From Salvia splendens (Eukaryota; Streptophyta; Magnoliopsida; Lamiales; Lamiaceae): 64,000 bases of DNA. The position numbers and the translations under genes are program-made. Location of the stretch: contig NC_056040.1 of assembly GCF_004379255.2 (NCBI RefSeq), positions 31,028,852 to 31,092,851 of the forward strand, given 5' to 3'. How positions within the stretch are numbered: the stretch's first letter is position 1; the number at the start of each line of letters is the position of its first letter. Shown piece after piece: positions 57,798 to 64,000 of the stretch. The notes under the pieces are model-generated. The model was not told the DNA's origin, did no database searches, and saw only the letters and a list, made by a program, of their open reading frames with translations.

Positions 57798-58357
57798 AAC
57801 TGCTCAAACTTAAACCGTGCTTGTCCTCAAGTATGAAAGAACAACAAGAAAAGGGCAAGTTACATGCATGAGTTCCTAACCGACTCCTAAAAAAACTAAA
57901 CTGACTCAACACACATTAACACACATAAGCAACATATATGCAACACTTAAGCAAATATTTACATTTACATGTTTGACACTGGCTCAACTTCTGACAATAT
58001 TCCCCACAAGTTTAAGGTCACTCCAATTATTTTGCAGTCTCAAATTCCTCCCTCCTCTTCGTTCACTCTGGTCAGCCTATCCGTTCGTCAAGATAGCCCC
58101 TACTCCAGCCAACTGTTGGATTCACTCGGTCACTCATTCCTCACAAGGGATGTTAGGACCATTCACTCATTTATTTTACCATACCACTGATGCTTGAGTT
58201 CCATAGACACAGACTAGTTCCTTAAGGTCTTTCTCAAGGTTGTAATGGGGCTAGGGGTTATGATGTAGTTAGGTAAGGGTCCTATGGGTCCTAGGTGCAG
58301 ATAACAGTTGAAAACATCGGAGGACATGTGAACTTGGGAACAAAATTGGAGCAGTCT

Positions 58358-59067
58358 CCCTATTACATCTTCAAGCATCCCCAAATATAAAAAATATTCC
58401 TAGGCCATTTTGGCCTTATTCATCTAACATTTTTCACAGGGTCAGGTTACATCATTTTTCGACCCTGTCTGTCTATATATATATATATATATGAAAATGA
58501 TCAATACAAAAATTGATTTCATTACAAAATCTAGACCAAATCCTGACCATGAGATTTGGCAATCTAATGGTCAATAATTAAATAAAAACACGGAGGGTCA
58601 TTATAAATTAGTTTTAGTCATATTATAAAATTTGGGTTTGAGGTCATGTTAAGATCATTTTATGTCACCATTATTATAATGACGTTAAAATAAGCTTATG
58701 ATAACTTAAAATCCCTATTACATCTTCAAACATCCCCAAATATAAAAAATATTCCTAGGCCATTTTGGCCTTATTCATCTAACATTTTTCACAGGGTCAG
58801 GTTACATCATTTTCCAGCCCTGTCTGTCTATATATATATATATATATAGGAAAATGATCAATACAAAAATTGATTTCAATACAAAATCCAGATCAAATCC
58901 TGACCATGAGATTTGACAATCTAATGGTCAATAATTAAATAAACACACGGAGGGTCATTATAAATTAGTTTTAGTCATATTATAAAATTTGGGTTTGAGG
59001 TCATGTTTAGATCATTTTATATCACCATTACTATAATGATGTAAAAATAAGCTTATGCTAACTTAAA
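58358..59067. repeat. Tandem duplication, period 355
   Basis: Units 58358-58712 and 58713-59067 both begin CCCTATTACATCTTCAARCA and both include a (TA)n run followed by GAAAATGATCAATACAAAAA. Few differences, so the duplication is recent. Confidence 0.88.
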
Positions 59068-59138
59068 AATGACCTTTGTATGCTTGGTTCTGCATTTTTG
59101 TATTAAGAATGGGATGTGCATAGATCAAAACCTATATA
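58848..59138. mobile_element. TA-microsatellite element, first
   Basis: Starts after (TA)n with TATAGGAAAATGATC and ends GATCAAAACCTATATATA. The termini are inverted copies set in TA repeats, as in Micron-type MITEs described in rice. Confidence 0.5.
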
Positions 59139-59141
59139 TAA

Positions 59142-59168
<27 letters not shown>

Positions 59169-59172
<4 letters not shown>

Positions 59173-59510
59173 GGGGAGCGTTATTCTCCTATTCATCCCT
59201 TAGATCCTTTATTCTTCTTAATATGGGCTGTTAGATCTCATTCATCAACGGTCCAGATGATCTGCATTATTACAATATAATGATGCATTATTAGTCGGTG
59301 TGCATTATTCAACTGAAAATCTGCATTATTATACTATAATGGTGCATTATTAGTCAGTGTGCATTATTCAACTGAAAATCTACATTATTAAATGACACGT
59401 GGCACCAATCTAACCGTCAGATGACAAAATCGTGAGGCTGAGATTAAAAAGAACAAAGAACAAAAGATACAAAAAGGAAATGAATACATCCCTATATATA
59501 TATATTTATA
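59169..59510. mobile_element. TA-microsatellite element, second
   Basis: Starts TATAGGGGAGCGTTATT inside (TA)n and ends ATACATCCCTATATATA. It contains two copies of TGCATTATTAGTC...GTGCATTATTCAACTG. No coding capacity. Confidence 0.55.
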
Positions 59511-60389
59511 TTTTTATAGGTCAGGTTATAATTCCCTGCCTTTTCTCTTTCTCTTTCTCTCTTTTTTTCTAACAGCTTGGCTATAATTTTTTTTCTTTCT
59601 ATCCCTTCTACCCCAGTTGGTTAGCTACTCCATTCTATCCCCTTAATCACATGGCATTAAGGCTCATGGTTTCAAAAAAAGATGGATTCAAATGTAGGCT
59701 CAAAATTGGGTCACTAGGGGGTGCCTTTACAATGAGGTGGGTTCATCTGGTTCGAATGAAATAGGCCCAACTGGTCATTTCCTATTACCTTTAGTCCTTA
59801 ATAGCCTATGTCATTTCCCTCTAAGCATCAAGTGACAGCCTCTCTATTTTTTTTCATTTCAGTAGAAAGTGTTCTACTTTGGCTTCTAACTCACATTTAG
59901 AGGGCTTCACAATTAGCTAAAATTTGGGTTTTTCCACGTTCTCACCACATCCAGACTGACTTCAACTTACTTTTAGAAAGAGGGGTCTCACAATTCAACA
60001 TGCACTTTCTTGTTCATTCACTCTCACTAAGGGTTTTATGCCTTCTATTATTGCCAGCTCATTCATGTTTTCCTAACACAACTTGGACAGACACATAAAC
60101 TGATTTGACATGCTTTGCTTAACTGACTTACTATCCTGCCAACTGACCTATCAGCTGATCAAGTTATAATTCGACATGCTTCGCTTAAATGATTCAGATG
60201 ATTTAACAAGTTCAACAGGCAAACATAATTAAGTCAAATCATGCATCTGTGCACATACTCCACACTACTCCCCCCTCTCACTTTATCTTAGCTCACCCTC
60301 AAGCTAGCATAATAAAGTGGAAAAGAGTAGTAGTACTGCAACATCAAAAACTGTCTAAACATGAAAACCACATTATCAGATAAAAAAAA

Positions 60390-60429
60390 CTTCTCACACT
60401 TAGACCGAGCATCGGCTAAGTGGGAGAAG
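60390..60429. other. Recurring CTCACACTTAG hairpin, copy 3
   Basis: 60390-60406 pairs with 60413-60429, about 17 pairs with one mismatch and one bulge. Confidence 0.6.
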
Positions 60430-60471
60430 ATATCGACACAAATCAGAGAAAACATACAAACAAGGTAAAAA

Positions 60472-60510
60472 CTTCTCACACTTACACTGGGCACCAGGAT
60501 AAGTGTGAAG
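60472..60510. other. Recurring CTCACACTTAG hairpin, copy 4
   Basis: CTTC..ACACTTA pairs with TAAGTGTGAAG, and an inner CTGG pairs with CCAG. Confidence 0.5.
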
Positions 60511-60682
60511 AAAATACTCAAGAAAAATAAGCACATTTACAGGAAATTAAAAACAAAAACTTAGAGTACTTGGTCATGGGGGTGGTCACTTCCTAGGATG
60601 ATCCCTCCTGGATTCAGTGGCTCTGGAGTCTGATTCATCTCTTGCAACCAGTCTTCAGCTGCTTACGCCTTGGGCTGTAGAT

Positions 60683-60713
60683 GGGGGAGCACCTTGCCGC
60701 TGCAGGCTCCCCC
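60683..60713. other. GC-rich hairpin followed by T-run
   Basis: GGGGGAGC (60683-60690) pairs with GCTCCCCC (60706-60713), followed by two T-runs. It looks like a bacterial terminator, but in this plant element that meaning does not apply; role unknown. Confidence 0.5.
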
Positions 60714-61041
60714 TTTTTTGAATTTTTTTTTTTGATTTTCTTAGGTAGATATTCACAAGAAATAAAAATCAACTAAAAGAATTTACAAAAAGAGCTTCTA
60801 AAGTATCCAAGGACTATATAAATGCAACCAATAAACAAAAGATGGAGAGAACAAGAAAACTCCCTGGACTTGTGTACCCCTTAGGCTTCTTTGAGCCACA
60901 TATGATTGTAGAGCTTTCCTTCTTCACTCCAGTCACGGTCTTTTAAACTTTGGGAACACCTTGGATAAGAAGTCCCGCCTAAAATAAAGAAAACGATATT
61001 CACAGTGTCATAGAAACAAAATCAAGTAGATAACACCATAT

Positions 61042-61059
61042 TCCTCGGCAACGGCGCCA
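61042..61059 (-). other. Primer-binding site of Athila-like element 3
   Basis: The minus strand reads TGGCGCCGTTGCCGAGG next to the LTR start at 61062; the same type as element 1. Confidence 0.82.
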
Positions 61060-61061
61060 AT

Positions 61062-61847
61062 TGAAGAGAGGAATTTTGCACGTGTGTCGTGTGCTCGCGT
61101 CCCTCCTTTCAACAAGATTTATAGTTTCTCACTTTTGCAACAAATATTACTAAGTATAAGCGGCAAGAGCGGGGTCGAACCACAAAGACCATGGACCTAC
61201 TTGAGATTGTTTCTACAACACGGGGTTGGTGTTAGCCACCACGCCTTAAGCACCTTGAGCATGGACTTAAACACTAGAGTGGGAAACTTGAACTTTAAAC
61301 ATGAAAACTGAGTTTGAGAGCTTAAACTAAATCTAACTAAGAAAACATAAATGGAAGAGTGTTTTGAAAGCTTCAAGAGAAAATAAGGAGATCGAGACAG
61401 AGATTTGGCATGGAAATTTCTAAACTAAGGGCAACTTGAAACAAACATTTGCTTGAAATCATTTCAGAAACAAGAGTAGTGAATTTGCAGCTTAAAGCAT
61501 GATCGAGATTGAAAATTTGCAGGGAGAAAATAAGCAAGCTTCAGAACACAATTTACTTCTAAACTAAAACAAAACAAGAACATCTACTCCATGAATCTTG
61601 AGCAAATCCTACGCAACAACTAGATCTCAACATCTAAGCTACTGGAAATCATGTAAACAACATTGATCTAAACACCTAAACGACCAATTGCGAAAAGCAT
61701 CCAAGAAATATGAGTAAATAGTATCATAAACATGAAAATAAGCCAAAGCTTCATAAAACTGGAAATAAGTGAGATCCAACGCCGGAGTCGTCAATTCCTC
61801 TGCCGAACCCATTAAATCTAACTAGAAAGCGAGGTGTGAAGGATCTT
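61062..61847 (-). mobile_element. 5' LTR of Athila-like element 3, truncated by insertion
   Basis: Plus-strand start TGAAGAGAGGAATTTTGCAC matches 56345 onward to about AAGCGAGGT (61835). The remainder is cut by the LTR entering at 61848 and would continue beyond the window. Confidence 0.85.
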
Positions 61848-64000
61848 TGTAACATCCCAAATTTTTTTTGGGACTTTTATGTTAATATGTCGATTGGAAA
61901 TTTCATTTATGAAATTTAATTGTTGTTACGTGATTGAGTTGACTATGTGGAATAAATTGTCATGGGTGATTTGGAATGAAGTGTTATTTATATTTTTTTT
62001 TTTGCAATGAGGGAAATTAAATTTAATAAGATCATGCATGTTGTTTTAGCCAAATAAAGTAGCTATTTTCGCCCCCCCTCCCCCCCATTATTGGAAACTA
62101 TATGCTCTTTCTTGGATTTAATAAAATTGTTTTGGGACATTTATCCAAATTAAATCCAAAACAAACTATTCCAAACTTGTACTACATGAATTTCGAACCC
62201 TAGCCTATTCTTGAGAGATGTTGAAAAATCCCCTAATTCAATTAGGAGGATGGATTATTCCTTTGATTTAATTGGTACCTTGTTGATTCCCTTCATTATT
62301 TTAAATCCAAATTAAATCTTGTCACATTTTGTTTCCTCACCATAATTTGATTAATATTTGAATTATTCCCTTGTGGGAATAATACCCAAATCTTCGGCGC
62401 CTTTGATTAAGAAGGATATAATATTTGTTTCCCTACTTTGTGGAATTCCTTCTATTCAAATAAATACCAAATTAATACCTAAGTCAAATTAATTGGGGAT
62501 ATGAATATTTTCCTTGTATTGTGCTCTCCATATCACACGCCCCTTATGCTTCGAATTTCCTTGTGGAAATTTATTTAATTGTTACCTATTTTATGGGAGT
62601 ATTTTCCTATAAAGAAATTACCAAATTTAAATCTTATTCTTATTTAATTGAGGATTTAAATAATTTTCCTTGTGCACACCTTTAAAATTTTCGGCCCCTC
62701 CCTCATTATTTCCTACTTGGAGATTTAATTTACTTTGTTCCCATGTTTATGGAATAGTCATTGTTTTATTTCCTAAATTGTGAATCTATTTCTCCCCAAG
62801 TAAATGCCAAATAAATTCCTTATTAATTTTATTTCGAAAATTGCCTTCCTTTTAATTGTGGGATTTTATTATTGGCCTCTATTTTATTCCTCCACAATTA
62901 ATTAATTTTGTGGGATTAAACCTAGGACTATATAATCACATAAACTAAACCCTAGCCCCCATTCCTCCTCATTTTTCGTCCCTCTCCCTCCTCCCCCCCT
63001 CTCTTCACACACCGCCCTCTCCTCCCTCTCTTCATCCTCTCCAAAATTCCTTCTATCCTTGTTCTTGCACCCATTGGAGATTCAAGATTTCCCGACGAAT
63101 CGCGTAAATACTTGCTTCTACCGTTTGATTTTTGATTCAAGAAGGTATAACTAAAATCTTTTCCTCATCTTCTCCATTGAAACCTTGTTCATGATTCCCT
63201 CATACATATAGTGAGTGTAGGAATCATAGATCGCATAATTAATCAGTAGGAATTTGTGTTTTGTATGAGAAGAATTGTGAATATGCGATTTTGAATGAAT
63301 ATGTGTGAAGTTTGAATGAATCATTGGTGAATGATGTGTGATCATATGAGAACATGATTGTGAGAGCCTTCTGAAGCATGATTGTGTGTGGGAAGCATGA
63401 AAAATTGTGTTTGGATGAATGAGGAAGAAACCCTAATTTCGAAATTGTGAAACCTGAAAACTGTGGTTTTCGGACAGTGGATTCCGACGAGTGTTTGACT
63501 GAACAAACGACCTTATTTTCGTACGAATTTTTTTTTTGAGTAAACTTCAAGGTGTTTTCTGTGTTTTATGTAAATTTCAGCCCCTTTTGACGAAAGATAA
63601 ATTTTTAATAAATTTTTGAAGTCGACTGCGCAATTCTGCCAGAAACTTGTATTCTCGCCCACAAAGTTTCGTTTTCTATCTGACCGACCAAATGGCCTCA
63701 TTTTGATGTGAATTTTGAACTGGATGAAGTTGAATGTTGTGACCAAAATTTAGCTTCATATGAGGTCGGATGGATTTTTGGTGATTTTTACAAACCAACT
63801 GCGCAGTTCTGCCAGATTTGTTGCTACGTTAAAATATCATTTGTTGCCATGTTGGGTGAATTATATGATGCATGTATGATTAAGGAATGTATCCTATGAC
63901 GTGATTATGTGTGATACGTTGAGAAATATTATGGCATGTTTTCCTTATGTTGATGAATGTTGGGTTGGGTAATTTAAGAGAACGATGAAAGGAACGATAA
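61848..64000 (+). mobile_element. Fourth chromovirus-like LTR (runs off the window)
   Basis: Begins TGTAACATCCCAAATTTTTT. It has the pyrimidine-rich leader-like zone (62960-63060) and repeated CTGCGCA/GTTCTGCCAGA words (63625-63640, 63797-63816) seen in such LTRs. No coding frame is convincing. The end and TSD (expected ATCTT) are outside. Confidence 0.65.

Larger units (their letters stand above)
57798..61061 (-). mobile_element. Interior of non-autonomous Athila-like element 3
   Basis: 3264 bp with no gag, pol or extra ORF. It shares the non-coding zone of element 1 (59690-60510 against 1-740). It holds two TA-microsatellite elements and a 355-bp duplication. The frames seen (57969-58197, 60288-60536) have no domain. 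It must rely on proteins from a full element. Confidence 0.75.

Noticed and set aside
57969..58197. Two overlapping frames of about 73 codons
   Set aside because: Non-coding interior of a non-autonomous element; Ser/Leu-rich by composition, no start context or domain.
60683..60730. Rho-independent-like terminator
   Set aside because: It is in a plant retroelement, where this mechanism does not operate; listed only as a hairpin.

Overview
This is repeat-dominated nuclear DNA of a flowering plant, most likely a eudicot. It is AT-rich and packed with Athila-type Ty3/gypsy elements, chromovirus-like solo LTRs, a Ty1/copia element, hAT, Helitron and Stowaway-like elements, a tRNA-derived SINE and an integrated plant pararetrovirus. 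I see no gene that looks intact and host-encoded. The only host-gene remains I can name are two decayed copies of a GLABROUS1-enhancer-binding-protein (GeBP/DUF573) gene. No rRNA, tRNA or CRISPR was seen. Almost everything is nested, and target-site duplications (TSDs) let the order of insertion be read.

Layout. 1-13039: an Athila-type element on the minus strand (extra ORF, integrase, RNase H, RT, protease, gag, primer-binding site, LTR). Its RT is split by a 3.86-kb solo LTR (4687-8544, TSD TGGAT). 13040-17483: 3' half of a Ty1/copia element on the plus strand, into which the Athila element had jumped; its own 3' LTR is split by an inverted solo LTR of the same family (15329-16795, TSD TCTAT). 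17484-22344: small DNA elements: a hAT-type MITE, a foldback element and several Stowaway-like MITEs, two of them nested in others. 22345-24870: a tail-to-tail inverted duplication of a GeBP-like pseudogene.

25488-41081: a chromovirus-like solo LTR (TSD CATGT) split by a 12.7-kb endogenous Caulimoviridae insertion. The virus is present as two nearly identical genome-length arms, head to head, making a giant palindrome centred near 32892. Each arm carries the coat protein-protease-RT-RNase H ORF, a 76-codon ORF, a ~478-codon ORF of unknown function and a promoter region with an as-1-like element. Both arms stop in the first codons of the movement protein. The two arms carry different lesions. 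41087-53416: 3' internal region of another Athila-like element, broken up by a hAT transposon (41368-45198, TSD GGGTAGAC; it holds a SINE with a 19-bp TSD) and by a second chromovirus-like LTR (45325-51197) that holds a Helitron (45761-49714). 53417-56344: a mosaic of Athila-type LTR starts with a 710-bp hAT element. 56345-61847: a non-autonomous Athila-like element on the minus strand with only 3.26 kb of non-coding interior. 61848-64000: start of a fourth chromovirus-like LTR, which runs off the window.

The items I find most unusual are the palindromic pararetrovirus with its as-1-like promoter motif, the GeBP inverted duplication with an earlier tandem duplication inside the DNA-binding domain, and a set of recurring hairpins in the untranslated interior of two separate Athila-type elements. 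Family names come from motifs and termini read by eye; no database search was possible.
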